From: an uncultured Bacteroidales bacterium
Lineage (GTDB): Bacteria > Bacteroidota > Bacteroidia > Bacteroidales > Bacteroidaceae
DNA length: 64,000 nucleotides
Assembly (NCBI GenBank): GCA_902798615.1
Contig: CADBXL010000026.1
Coordinates: 1-64,000 of the forward strand
Direction: 5' to 3'
Part shown: piece after piece, positions 28,273-36,259 of the stretch
How positions within the stretch are numbered: position 1 is the stretch's first letter
How the letters are laid out: the number at the start of each line of letters is the position of its first letter
Made by a program: the position numbers and the translations under genes
The notes under the pieces: model-generated
Database searches by the model: none
Seen by the model: the letters and a program-made list of their open reading frames with translations, nothing else
What the model was told of the DNA's origin: nothing

Positions 28273-29064
28273 TTATTTCCTTACACCATACTTCTCACAG
28301 GCTTCCTTATAGGTATCAAGAGAGCCAATGTCAAAACGGAGGTTCTCGCCAGTTCCTGCCATTGGCCAAGCATACATTGTAACGTTATCAACCATATAGT
28401 GAGCGAGATTGCCCGGAGCATCAAAACCACAACCATTCTCTATGGCATGCATTATCATATCTATATTTTCCTTCTTATAGATATAGAATGGCGGAACTGC
28501 CCATGTACTCTTTGGTTCCTGCGGTTTCTCCTCCATATTGAGAACCTTATTGTTCTCATCAAGAACGACTACTCCTGTACGCTGAAGTTTTTCCCTTACA
28601 GGCTGCTCATGACACATAATGCATGGTGTACCCTTTTCCTTCGCAAAATCAACGAAGCCCTTGAAAGAGAAGAAGAGAAGGTTATCTGCAGCAACAACAA
28701 GCATATCATCAGGCCATTTACTATTTGACGATTTACTATTTACTATTTCTCGTTTCTGAAGAACCTCTATAGCAAACTGAAGATCGCGAACAGCACCAAG
28801 ACGAGTCTCGTTAGTGCTCGTACCATCATCAATAACGGTTATCTTCTTTGTATAGTTCTGTTCCTTTGCCCAATCTTCGAAGATTGAAGCAAAACGATGA
28901 TTGGTTACGATGATATGCTCGTCAATCTCTGGGATTGTATCAATATCATCAAGCATACGACCAAGTATAGTCGAATCGCCAATCTTCAGAAGCGGCTTGG
29001 GGAAGTTCTTGGTCAATTCGCCAAGACGAGTAGCGTAACCCGCTGCAATAACTATATTTTTCAT
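28273..29064 (-). CDS. Sugar/choline-phosphate nucleotidyltransferase (LicC-like)
   Basis: GT-A-like nucleotidyltransferase: MKNIVIAAGYATRLGELTKNFPKPLLKIGD is the activation motif. LVVAADNLLF and NMEEKPQEPKS follow. Start taken at ATG 29064 because the motif begins there; the frame is open to 29103. At 28715-28750 the coding sequence holds a reiterated TTTACTATT motif that translates to an odd serine/asparagine stretch (IVNSKSSNSKW) between beta-strands. Probably activates a phospho-alcohol or sugar phosphate for the LicD step. Confidence 0.87.
   Translation of the reverse strand: MKNIVIAAGYATRLGELTKNFPKPLLKIGDSTILGRMLDDIDTIPEIDEHIIVTNHRFASIFEDWAKEQNYTKKITVIDDGTSTNETRLGAVRDLQFAIEVLQKREIVNSKSSNSKWPDDMLVVAADNLLFFSFKGFVDFAKEKGTPCIMCHEQPVREKLQRTGVVVLDENNKVLNMEEKPQEPKSTWAVPPFYIYKKENIDMIMHAIENGCGFDAPGNLAHYMVDNVTMYAWPMAGTGENLRFDIGSLDTYKEACEKYGVRK
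28715..28750. repeat. In-frame TTTACTATT reiteration inside the LicC-like gene
   Basis: ATTTACTATTTGACGATTTA followed by CTATTTACTATTTC. The motif is out of keeping with the surrounding codon use and encodes residues that break the domain pattern between VLQKRE and PDDMLVV. It looks like an insertion of simple repeat DNA that kept the frame. Confidence 0.6.
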
Positions 29065-29073
29065 TTTTCTTTT

Positions 29074-29118
29074 TACACGTAAATTATCGTAAATAAAACA
29101 CAAATTTACATGAATTAT
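29074..29118. repeat. Inverted flank of GxxExxY copy 2 (ACGTAAATTATCG family), 3' side
   Basis: ACACGTAAATTATCGTAAAT here is matched in reverse complement by TTTACGATAATTCACGTTT at about 29633-29652 on the other side of the gene. The family recurs without a gene at 39320-39475. Confidence 0.8.
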
Positions 29119-29606
29119 TTTTTCAGATCAATAACATCCTCGTATGGATCTTCATACTCAAAAGTAAAATCACCAATATTTTGTGGAATAGGCTCCATAT
29201 TTCTATCTACAAGACAGCAATCATTCAAGCTCTCGTCAAAAATATAACGTTCACCTTCTAAACTATCTCCTCCAAAATTAATCAACAAACCAATTTTCTT
29301 TTGAGTCAGTCGTAAATAATTAAAAAGTTGAGCACGATGAGCTGATATAAGCTTATGTACGGACTTTAACTCAATAATTATATCTCCAACCACAATATCC
29401 ATACGATAGGATTTCTGCATCAGATGATTCTTATAATAACATGGAAGATATTTTTCAGATTCAGCATTTATGCCTCTATCAATCAATTCCATAGTTAGAG
29501 CTTCATTATAGACAGGCTCAAGCAAACCTCCCTTCAGCGTACGATGAACCTCCATTGCAGCTCCAATAATATTATATATCTGTTCAGAATACTCCTTGTA
29601 ATTCAT
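29115..29606 (-). CDS. GxxExxY protein, copy 2
   Basis: 163 residues: AAMEVHRTLKGGLLEPVYNEAL carries the GxxExxY motif (GLLEPVY), RMDIVVGDIIIELKSV the D…ExK nuclease-like core, and SAHRAQLFNYLRLTQKKIG the family C-terminus. It is similar along its length to copy 3 (30837-31331) and less to copy 1. Lies between the LicC-like gene and a UDP-glucuronate epimerase, in the operon direction, flanked by its own inverted repeats. No direct role in polysaccharide synthesis is evident. Confidence 0.92.
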   Translation of the reverse strand: MNYKEYSEQIYNIIGAAMEVHRTLKGGLLEPVYNEALTMELIDRGINAESEKYLPCYYKNHLMQKSYRMDIVVGDIIIELKSVHKLISAHRAQLFNYLRLTQKKIGLLINFGGDSLEGERYIFDESLNDCCLVDRNMEPIPQNIGDFTFEYEDPYEDVIDLKK

Positions 29607-29616
29607 CGTTTTCTAA

Positions 29617-29672
29617 AAACGTAAACTATTAAATTTACGATAATTCACGTTTAATTTACGGCAATTTACGTT
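29617..29672. repeat. Inverted flank of GxxExxY copy 2, 5' side
   Basis: Several units of the form TTTACG / AATTCACG separated by A/T pairs (ACGTAAAC, AAATTTACGATAATTCACG, AATTTACGGCAATTTACG). In reverse complement they read like the 3' flank at 29074-29118. Confidence 0.8.
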
Positions 29673-29680
29673 TCACCATT

Positions 29681-30742
29681 CTAACACGTTCCGTAATATT
29701 TCGCGTACCACTTAGCGAAGGCACGTAGTCCATCGCGGAGGGATGTAGAAGGCTTGAAACCGAAGTCCTGCTCAAGAGCAGAGGTGTCCGCATATGTTAC
29801 AGGAACATCACCCGGCTGCATAGGAACAAGCTCCTTATGTGCCTCAAAATCATAGTCAGCAGGAAGGACCTTGGCAGCAATAAGCTCTTCCTGAAGGATT
29901 GTAACGAAATCGAGAAGATTCTCAGGAGAATTATTACCTATGTTATAAACCTTATATGGTGGGATTGGAAGTCCATCTTCGCCGTTCTGTTTCTCAGGAG
30001 CGTGCTGCATAACACGAACAACACCCTCTACGATATCATCCACATAGGTAAAATCGCGCTTGCAGTTGCCATAGTTGAATATCTGGATAGTCTTACCCTC
30101 ACGAAGTTTGTTAGTAAAGCCGAAGTAAGCCATATCCGGACGACCAGCAGGACCATAAACCGTAAAGAAGCGCAATCCTGTTGATGGGATGTTATATAGC
30201 TTTGAATAAGCGTGAGCCATAAGTTCGTTGCTCTTCTTGGTAGCAGCATATAGAGAGACAGGATTATCCACCTTGTCATCAGTTGAATATGGCACCTTCT
30301 TGTTTGAGCCATAAACCGATGAAGAAGAGGCATATACCAAATGCTCCACCTCATTATGGCGACAAGCCTCAAGGATATTGTAGAAACCGACAAGGTTTGA
30401 CTCAATATAAGAACCAGGATTAGTGATGGAATAACGAACACCTGCCTGAGCAGCGAGATTCACAACAACCGCGAACTTCTCTTCAGCAAAGAGATTGTCA
30501 ATAGCATCCTTATCTGCAAGATTAGCCTTAACAAATCTCCAGTCACGATTTAGAGCCTCAATCTCAGCCAGTCGCTCATACTTGATGTTTACGTCATAAT
30601 AGTCGGAAATGGAATCAAGTCCGACAACACGAATATTCTGTACGTCCTTGAAAAGACGCTTTACGAGATTACTACCAATGAAGCCTGCAGCTCCAGTTAC
30701 AAGGACCGTCTTGCCCTCAAGATTTACGTTATAGTTTAGCAT
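29681..30742 (-). CDS. NAD-dependent UDP-glucuronate 4-epimerase
   Basis: Converts UDP-GlcA to UDP-GalA. 353 residues: KTVLVTGAAGFIGSNLVKRL, GLDSISDYYDVNIKYERL (the DYYD loop typical of GlcA epimerases), NLAAQAGVRYSI, SSSSVYGSNKKVPYS and YAATKKSNELMAHAYS (catalytic Y-x-x-x-K). The neighbouring galacturonokinase-like enzyme points to galacturonate as a capsule component made both de novo and by salvage. Confidence 0.93.
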   Translation of the reverse strand: MLNYNVNLEGKTVLVTGAAGFIGSNLVKRLFKDVQNIRVVGLDSISDYYDVNIKYERLAEIEALNRDWRFVKANLADKDAIDNLFAEEKFAVVVNLAAQAGVRYSITNPGSYIESNLVGFYNILEACRHNEVEHLVYASSSSVYGSNKKVPYSTDDKVDNPVSLYAATKKSNELMAHAYSKLYNIPSTGLRFFTVYGPAGRPDMAYFGFTNKLREGKTIQIFNYGNCKRDFTYVDDIVEGVVRVMQHAPEKQNGEDGLPIPPYKVYNIGNNSPENLLDFVTILQEELIAAKVLPADYDFEAHKELVPMQPGDVPVTYADTSALEQDFGFKPSTSLRDGLRAFAKWYAKYYGTC

Positions 30743-30780
30743 AAAAACGGAAATGTTTTATATTTTTCTTTTGGCTACGC

Positions 30781-30832
30781 CTAACATTAATTAAGACATA
30801 TAATTAAGACGTTAATTTTGACATTAATGTCT
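30781..30832. repeat. Inverted flank of GxxExxY copy 3 (TAATTAAGAC family), 3' side
   Basis: CTAACATTAATTAAGACATA and then TAATTAAGACGTTAATTTTG, preceded by TTGGCTACG. Matched in reverse complement by the sequence at 31340-31384 on the other side of the gene. Confidence 0.8.
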
Positions 30833-30836
30833 TTCT

Positions 30837-31331
30837 TTAGATTTCTTCAGTAGATATTTCTTCCTCCAAAGAATCTGTATAGAGAAGTTTATGATAGTCC
30901 ATATCTTCAATAGGCTTCATATCACGATCTACAAGAAAACAACGATTTGTCTCTAAATCCAAAGCCCAACGTTCACCTATCAATTGTTCTTCACCATAAT
31001 TAATCAATAGTCCTACTGGCTTCCTCGTCAAACGTAGATAATTACATAATTGCGCCCTATGTTTTGCAGCAATTTTAGTAACCGATTTTAGCTCTAAAAT
31101 CACATCATCAACAACTATATCCATTTTATATTTCTTTTCAAGATGATGATGTTTGTAAAAAATATCGATTGTTTTTTCACGTTCATTCGCAATACCACGA
31201 TCAAGTAGTTCAAGATGAAGAGCCTCTTGATAAACAGGCTCAAGAAGTCCCCAATTCAGCTTCTTGTGCACCTCCATTGCAGCACCAATAATGCGATAGA
31301 CGAGATTCGAATAACCTGTTGCCCGCAACAT
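30837..31331 (-). CDS. GxxExxY protein, copy 3
   Basis: 164 residues: AAMEVHKKLNWGLLEPVYQEAL (motif GLLEPVY), KMDIVVDDVILELKSV and KHRAQLCNYLRLTRKPVGLLINYG. It is a close relative of copy 2, with the same C-terminal pattern (FLVDRDMKPI against LVDRNMEPI). Sits between the epimerase and the kinase in the operon direction. Function unknown; nuclease fold inferred. Confidence 0.92.
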   Translation of the reverse strand: MLRATGYSNLVYRIIGAAMEVHKKLNWGLLEPVYQEALHLELLDRGIANEREKTIDIFYKHHHLEKKYKMDIVVDDVILELKSVTKIAAKHRAQLCNYLRLTRKPVGLLINYGEEQLIGERWALDLETNRCFLVDRDMKPIEDMDYHKLLYTDSLEEEISTEEI

Positions 31332-31339
31332 AGATATTT

Positions 31340-31384
31340 TTGTCTTAATTAACGTCCCAATTAACGTCTAATTAATGTTATAAC
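31340..31384. repeat. Inverted flank of GxxExxY copy 3, 5' side
   Basis: TGTCTTAATTAACGTCCCAA, then TTAACGTCTAATTAATGTTA. Reverse complement: TAACATTAATTAGACGTTAA, aligning with the 3' flank. Confidence 0.8.
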
Positions 31385-31405
31385 GGAAGCAAAATAAAAT
31401 TCATG

Positions 31406-32548
31406 TTACACAAATCGCGCCCCGTCATCCGGCTTCACCCAGAACACCTTGAACGTGTTCTCGTATTCTGGATATTCCTTGAGATATTGCTCTGTGAGAG
31501 TCTTTTCTATCTGTTCCTTATAAGCAGGATCAACAAGCGCGATTACAGCTCCCTTGAAACCAGCTCCTGAGAAGCGACCTCCATATACGCCCTTGAGCGG
31601 ACGCATGATGTTATAGATAGAGATTAGCTCTGGAGAACCACACTCATAATTATGTATTGAAGACTCACAAGAATCAAACGATAGTTTTCCGAACAGTTGC
31701 AGATTGCCCGTCTCCCAAGCCGTAACACCCTGACGCACACGGCGATACTCCGAATAGAAATGCTCAGCCCTACGAGCAAAGCGCGATGGCATCATATCAC
31801 GGGTCTTGTCGAAGGTATCCTTATGAATATCACGAAGGAAAGTCTTATCGAATGTCTTGAGAGGCTGCTCCATATACGCAAGCATATTCCACGCAGCAGT
31901 TTTGCACTCAAACACGCGAAGATTATAGTCGGAATTCACGAGCGAGCGTGTAAGTCCGGAGAAGAATATACCAATCTCAAAATCAGGCATATCAGGATTT
32001 CGCTTAATCACCCTCCACTCGTTGCTGTCGCAATCAAGGAAGAGCAATCCGTCCTTCTTTCCAAGGGCTATACAAGCCTGATCAAGAAGTCCGTTGTTAA
32101 GACCGATATACTCACGTTCTGCCTCAGAAGCTATCTGTACCACCTCAAATGGCTGCAAAGTTATTCCGTTAGCCTTGGCAAAAGCCATAACGTATGCAAT
32201 GAGTACGGCTGCTGAAGAACTCAAACCTCCTACTGGCAGCGAGCCTTGAAGCACACCATCTATTCCTTTGGAAAGTTCAAAACGCTTCTTCAAAGCATAC
32301 TTTGCACCACGAGCATAATCGCCCCAATGCTTCTCACGAACCTCTGTACGCTTTGCAAGGTCGAAATGCACTTCACCCTCAAAAGAGAGACTTGTGAGGT
32401 TTACCTGTGCATCCTCACGTACATTAAACCAAAGGTCAACGCCCTTGTTTATGGCAAAGCCAGTCACAAGTCCATGCTGATGATCAACATGAGCTCCTAA
32501 AGGACATACGCGATATGGAGAGAATATATGATACTGATAGTTTTCCAT
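31406..32548 (-). CDS. GHMP kinase, galacturonokinase-like
   Basis: 380 residues of the galactokinase superfamily. The sugar-binding motif is SPYRVCPLGAHVDHQHG in place of GRVNLIGEHTDY. This resembles plant galacturonokinase (SPYR-CPLGAH-DHQ) as I recall it. The ATP motif is LPVGGLSSSAAVL and the third motif GRFSGAGFKGAVIAL. Phosphorylates a free uronic acid at C1 for later UDP activation. First gene of the large leftward operon, behind the promoter at 32757-32764. Confidence 0.85.
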   Translation of the reverse strand: MENYQYHIFSPYRVCPLGAHVDHQHGLVTGFAINKGVDLWFNVREDAQVNLTSLSFEGEVHFDLAKRTEVREKHWGDYARGAKYALKKRFELSKGIDGVLQGSLPVGGLSSSAAVLIAYVMAFAKANGITLQPFEVVQIASEAEREYIGLNNGLLDQACIALGKKDGLLFLDCDSNEWRVIKRNPDMPDFEIGIFFSGLTRSLVNSDYNLRVFECKTAAWNMLAYMEQPLKTFDKTFLRDIHKDTFDKTRDMMPSRFARRAEHFYSEYRRVRQGVTAWETGNLQLFGKLSFDSCESSIHNYECGSPELISIYNIMRPLKGVYGGRFSGAGFKGAVIALVDPAYKEQIEKTLTEQYLKEYPEYENTFKVFWVKPDDGARFV

Positions 32549-32649
32549 AAGCAGGTGTAGAAACTCAAAAAATAGGCATAGTACAATATGACAATATAGT
32601 ACAACTATATGTCATACAGACAATTAACTTTTATGTATAAAACACGAAT

Positions 32650-32764
32650 TTTCGCACAAGAAAAAGACTTTTTCCTGAGAACTAAAGAGTTAGGAGTTCA
32701 AAAATGTTAACTTGGGAATTTTTGCCTTAGTTATCAGTTCGCTCCAAAATCGACGACAAAAGTA
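32650..32764 (-). promoter_or_regulatory. Promoter and conserved leader of the capsule operon
   Basis: TACTTTTG (32757-32764, minus strand) is the -7 box. The leader below shares ordered blocks with the leader at 4545-4669: AAAAATTCCCAAGTT, CTCCTAA, GAAAAAGTCTT. About 100 bases of untranslated sequence remain before the start codon. Capsule leaders of this kind in Bacteroides are sites of UpxY/NusG-type antitermination; whether this is such a site is inference. Confidence 0.7.
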
Positions 32765-32882
32765 GCATTTTTTTTCGAATTACGCAAGAATGTTTGGCGA
32801 AATTTTGCATAAAGACTGATAAAAAGACAATCCACATCAAATATTGCCTTGTGACACCCTTGTAACTCCCATGTGGCTCCCT

Positions 32883-32944
32883 ACCAAACTCGATGAACCT
32901 CCGCTTTTTCTCTTATATAGAATAAGAGCTTCATCGAGTTTGGT
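32883..32944. repeat. Hairpin repeat ACCAAACTCGATGAA…, copy 1
   Basis: ACCAAACTCGATGAA (32883-32897) pairs with TTCATCGAGTTTGGT (32930-32944). The next bases (CCTCCGCTTTTTCTCTTA against AATAAGAG) extend the stem in part. A second copy lies at 57861-57925 in the opposite sense. Lies between the divergent capsule operon and GH31 gene. Confidence 0.88.
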
Positions 32945-33078
32945 TCGGAGGAAGAGCGAAGGTACATAGGAGAATCTGCCTACCCACATCAGCAAGAAAA
33001 GAAGGCAAAAGAAGAGAAAAATCAAGAAAAGTATCATGTTTTGTATGAAATTAATAAGGTGTAATGGATAATTGTTCG

Positions 33079-33086
33079 TATCTTTG
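33079..33086 (+). promoter_or_regulatory. Promoter -7 box for the GH31 gene
   Basis: TATCTTTG fits TAnnTTTG and lies about 60 bases before the start codon at 33150. The rest of 32945-33149 shows no gene. Confidence 0.65.
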
Positions 33087-33149
33087 CACACAGATTGTGT
33101 TTGAATACAAAAATCAAGGACTAAAACTAAAAAAGATATAGACTAAGCT

Positions 33150-36100
33150 ATGCAAAAATTAAAGGACATGAGCCTCGGAATGAGGAGAAAATTCTTGTGT
33201 ACAATGACCGTAGGAATGCTTTGTATTCCTGTAACAGCTATCAATTATGAAAAGACAGACAAAGGCGTTACCGTCCATGTAACCAAGGGTTCAGCTACAT
33301 CCCCAAAGCTGGTGAGATTGCAGGTGATGGGCGATAAGATTATCCGCGTGTCAGCAACTGCAGACAATCAATTCGCTGACCGCCAGAGCCTTATCATCGT
33401 TGACCAGCCTTCTTATAGCAACTACACAGTCAAGGAGGAAGGCGACAAGGTAATCGTTAGCACGGGCAAGATCAACGGCTATGTCCTCTCCACTACGGGC
33501 GAGGTCTGGTTTACCGATTCAAAGGGAAAGGTAATTGCACGCGACCAGAAAGGTGGCGGTAAGACCTTCACCCCATACGAGGTCACTCAGATTCATGCTG
33601 ACGGCAAGCCTGAGACCTACAAAGGCTGGACGATGCGTCAGGTTTTCGAGAACCTTGACAACAATGAGGCTATCTATGGACTTGGTCAGCATCAGGCAGA
33701 TGAGTGGAACTATAAGGGAAAGAATGAGGAGTTGTTTCAATACAACACTAAGGTATCAATACCATTCATCGTGAGCAGCAACAACTATGGTATTCTGCTC
33801 GACAACTATTCCCTCTCACGTTTCGGTAATCCAAAGGACTACAGTCAGTTGCACGAAGTATTCACACTTCGCGACAAGGACGGAAAAGAAGGTGCTCTTA
33901 CCGGCACTTACAAGGCTCCAGGTCAGGAAACTCTTGTAAGGCGCGAGGACAGCATCTACTTCGAGAACCTGAAATCAGCAAAGAATCTGCCTGCTTTCAA
34001 ACTCGATAATGCCACCGTTGTATATGAGGGATGCATAACCCCAAAGAAAACTGGTGAGTACCGTTTCTCTCACTATTACTCTGGCTATCAGAAGATTTAC
34101 ATCAACGGCAAGCCAGTATATACCGAGGATGTCTTGAACACAGGCAAGAATGATCAGGAGATATGGCGAACCGCGTGGAATCCTAACGCAAGAAAGTTTG
34201 CCGTTAATCTTCAGGCAGGAAAGACATACACCATCCGTCTGGAATGGAAGCCTGACGGTGGCGAGGCTTATTGCGGATTGAGAGCCCTTGAGCCTGTGAA
34301 TAAGGCTGAGCAACAGAAGGTTAGTTTCTGGAGCGAGATGGGACAGCAACTTGACTATTATTTCATTTCTGGCGATAATGCCGATGATATTATCAGCGGT
34401 TACAGAACTCTTACTGGAAAGGCTCAGATCATGCCTAACTGGCTGTTCGGTTTCTGGCAGAGTCGTGAGCGCTACAAGACTCAAGCTGAGATACTTGACG
34501 CTCTTGCAGGTTTCCGCAAGCGTCACCTTCCTATCGACAATATCGTGATGGACTGGAACTATTGGGTAGATGACCAATGGGGTGCTTTCGAGTTTGACGG
34601 CAAGCGTTTCCCTGATCCAAAGGGAATGATCGATACTATTCATGCCAACAAGGCTAAGATCATGATTTCCTGCTGGCCGAAATATTATTTCAAGCCAAAC
34701 AATTTCAAGGAACTCAACGAGAAAGGCTACATCTATCAGCAGAGTATCAAGGACGGTCTTATTGACTGGCTCGGCTATAAATACGCTTTCTATGATGCCT
34801 ATGACGAGGGTGCGAGAAAGATATTCTGGCGTCAGCTCTACGAGAAGCTCGGCACAATAGGTATGGATGCCTGGTGGATGGATGCAAGTGAGCCAAACGT
34901 AAGGGACTGTACCGATATGGAGTATCGAAAACTGCTTTGCGGTCCTACCAAATACGGCTCTTCCGACGAGTATTTCAATGCCTACTCAATCGTTAATGCA
35001 GAGGCTATCTATGATGGTCAGAGAGCATACGAAACGGCTATTGAGAAGGAGGGCGATACGCACTCTACACAATGGCTTCAGGACAATACCAAGTGGGATC
35101 AGCGTGGCTTTGGCAACAAGTTCTCTCCAGAGAACAAGCGCGTGTTCTTGTTGACAAGAAACGGTTTTGCTTCTGAGCAGAGATACAGCACAGCTACTTG
35201 GAGCGGCGATATCGGCACTCGTTGGGAGGATATGAAGGCTCAGATCACAGCCGGCTTGAACTTCTCTATCTCTGGTGTTCCTTATTGGAGTCAGGATATC
35301 GGCGGTTTCTCCGTTGAGAAGAGATATCAGGAGGCTCAGAACGAATTTGATAAGACTGGCGTAGAGAATGCCGACCTGAAGGATTGGCGCGAGCTCAACG
35401 TAAGATGGCATCAGATGGGTATGTTCGCTCCTATGTATCGCGTTCACGGACAGTTCCCATTCCGCGAGCCTTGGAACATCGCACCAGAAGGAACAGAGAC
35501 CTATAAGGCGATTACGGCTTGTATGGATATGAGATACCGCCTCATGCCTTACATCTACTCTCTTGCTGCCGACGTTCATTTCAAGGACTACACAATGATG
35601 CGCCCTATGGTGATGGATTTCGGCAAGGACAAGAACGTGCTCAACATCGCATATCAGTTCATGTTCGGTCCTTCTATCATGGTTAATCCTGTATATAAAT
35701 ATGGTGAGAGAAGCCGCAAGGTTTATTTCCCAAAGAACAATATCTGGTATGATTTCTTCACAGGAAAGGTGCTCAGCAATGGTGGTGAGACAAAGGTTCT
35801 CGATGCTCCTTACAGCCATATCCCTCTCTGCGTAAGAGCAGGTAGCATCATCCCTATTGGCGAGGCAAAGGAATATGTTGCCCAGAAGAAGGACGAGACA
35901 ATCCGCCTGTTCGTTTATCAGGGAAAGAACGGCGAGTTCACCCTCTATGAGGATGAGGGCGAGAACTACGGCTACGAGGCTGGTCGTTTCTCTAACATCA
36001 AGTTCACCTATAACGAGGCAAAGAAGACCCTCACAATCGGCGACAGAGTTGGTGAATTCCCAGGAATGCTCAAGGAAAGAACATTCATTATCGTTCCTGT

Positions 36101-36188
36101 AAGCAAGACCAAGGCACAGGGCTACGATCCTGAGGCTCAAGGAATAACGGTGAAATATAGCGGCCAAATGATAGAGCAGAAACTTTAA
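33150..36188 (+). CDS. Secreted GH31 alpha-xylosidase/alpha-glucosidase with PA14 insert
   Basis: 1012 residues. A signal peptide is visible at the N-terminus (RRKFLCTMTVGMLCIPVTA); MRRK at residue 11 is an alternative start. A GH31 N-terminal beta domain is interrupted at about residues 260-390 by a PA14-like module (YEGCITPKKTGEYRFSHYYSG). The (beta/alpha)8 domain has the nucleophile D578 in WWMDASEPN and the acid/base D687 in ATWSGDIGTRW. This architecture matches Bacteroides xyloglucan-type alpha-xylosidases. Works with the GH3 enzyme encoded 71 bases downstream, probably releasing xylose and then glucose from xyloglucan-type oligosaccharides in the periplasm. No SusC/SusD pair is present in the window. 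Confidence 0.93.
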   Translation: MQKLKDMSLGMRRKFLCTMTVGMLCIPVTAINYEKTDKGVTVHVTKGSATSPKLVRLQVMGDKIIRVSATADNQFADRQSLIIVDQPSYSNYTVKEEGDKVIVSTGKINGYVLSTTGEVWFTDSKGKVIARDQKGGGKTFTPYEVTQIHADGKPETYKGWTMRQVFENLDNNEAIYGLGQHQADEWNYKGKNEELFQYNTKVSIPFIVSSNNYGILLDNYSLSRFGNPKDYSQLHEVFTLRDKDGKEGALTGTYKAPGQETLVRREDSIYFENLKSAKNLPAFKLDNATVVYEGCITPKKTGEYRFSHYYSGYQKIYINGKPVYTEDVLNTGKNDQEIWRTAWNPNARKFAVNLQAGKTYTIRLEWKPDGGEAYCGLRALEPVNKAEQQKVSFWSEMGQQLDYYFISGDNADDIISGYRTLTGKAQIMPNWLFGFWQSRERYKTQAEILDALAGFRKRHLPIDNIVMDWNYWVDDQWGAFEFDGKRFPDPKGMIDTIHANKAKIMISCWPKYYFKPNNFKELNEKGYIYQQSIKDGLIDWLGYKYAFYDAYDEGARKIFWRQLYEKLGTIGMDAWWMDASEPNVRDCTDMEYRKLLCGPTKYGSSDEYFNAYSIVNAEAIYDGQRAYETAIEKEGDTHSTQWLQDNTKWDQRGFGNKFSPENKRVFLLTRNGFASEQRYSTATWSGDIGTRWEDMKAQITAGLNFSISGVPYWSQDIGGFSVEKRYQEAQNEFDKTGVENADLKDWRELNVRWHQMGMFAPMYRVHGQFPFREPWNIAPEGTETYKAITACMDMRYRLMPYIYSLAADVHFKDYTMMRPMVMDFGKDKNVLNIAYQFMFGPSIMVNPVYKYGERSRKVYFPKNNIWYDFFTGKVLSNGGETKVLDAPYSHIPLCVRAGSIIPIGEAKEYVAQKKDETIRLFVYQGKNGEFTLYEDEGENYGYEAGRFSNIKFTYNEAKKTLTIGDRVGEFPGMLKERTFIIVPVSKTKAQGYDPEAQGITVKYSGQMIEQKL

Positions 36189-36191
36189 TAA

Positions 36192-36228
36192 GGCCTCTCC
36201 CCCCGCCCTCCCCCGTAGGGAGGGAGCC
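36192..36228. repeat. GC-rich palindromic element, family 1 short form, intergenic copy
   Basis: GGCCTCTCCCCCCGCCCTCC followed by CCCGTAGGGAGGGAGCC. This is the same 37-39-base unit that occurs inside genes at 45258, 58595, 61292 and 63511. Here it lies just after the GH31 stop codon. Confidence 0.92.
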
Positions 36229-36259
36229 AGAAGGCGCAAAGATAAAAATAATAACTATA

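Noticed and set aside
34986..36239. Long minus-strand ORF (417 codons) opposite the GH31 gene
   Set aside because: It mirrors the codon pattern of GH31, whose catalytic motifs are clear on the plus strand. No promoter, start context or known family.
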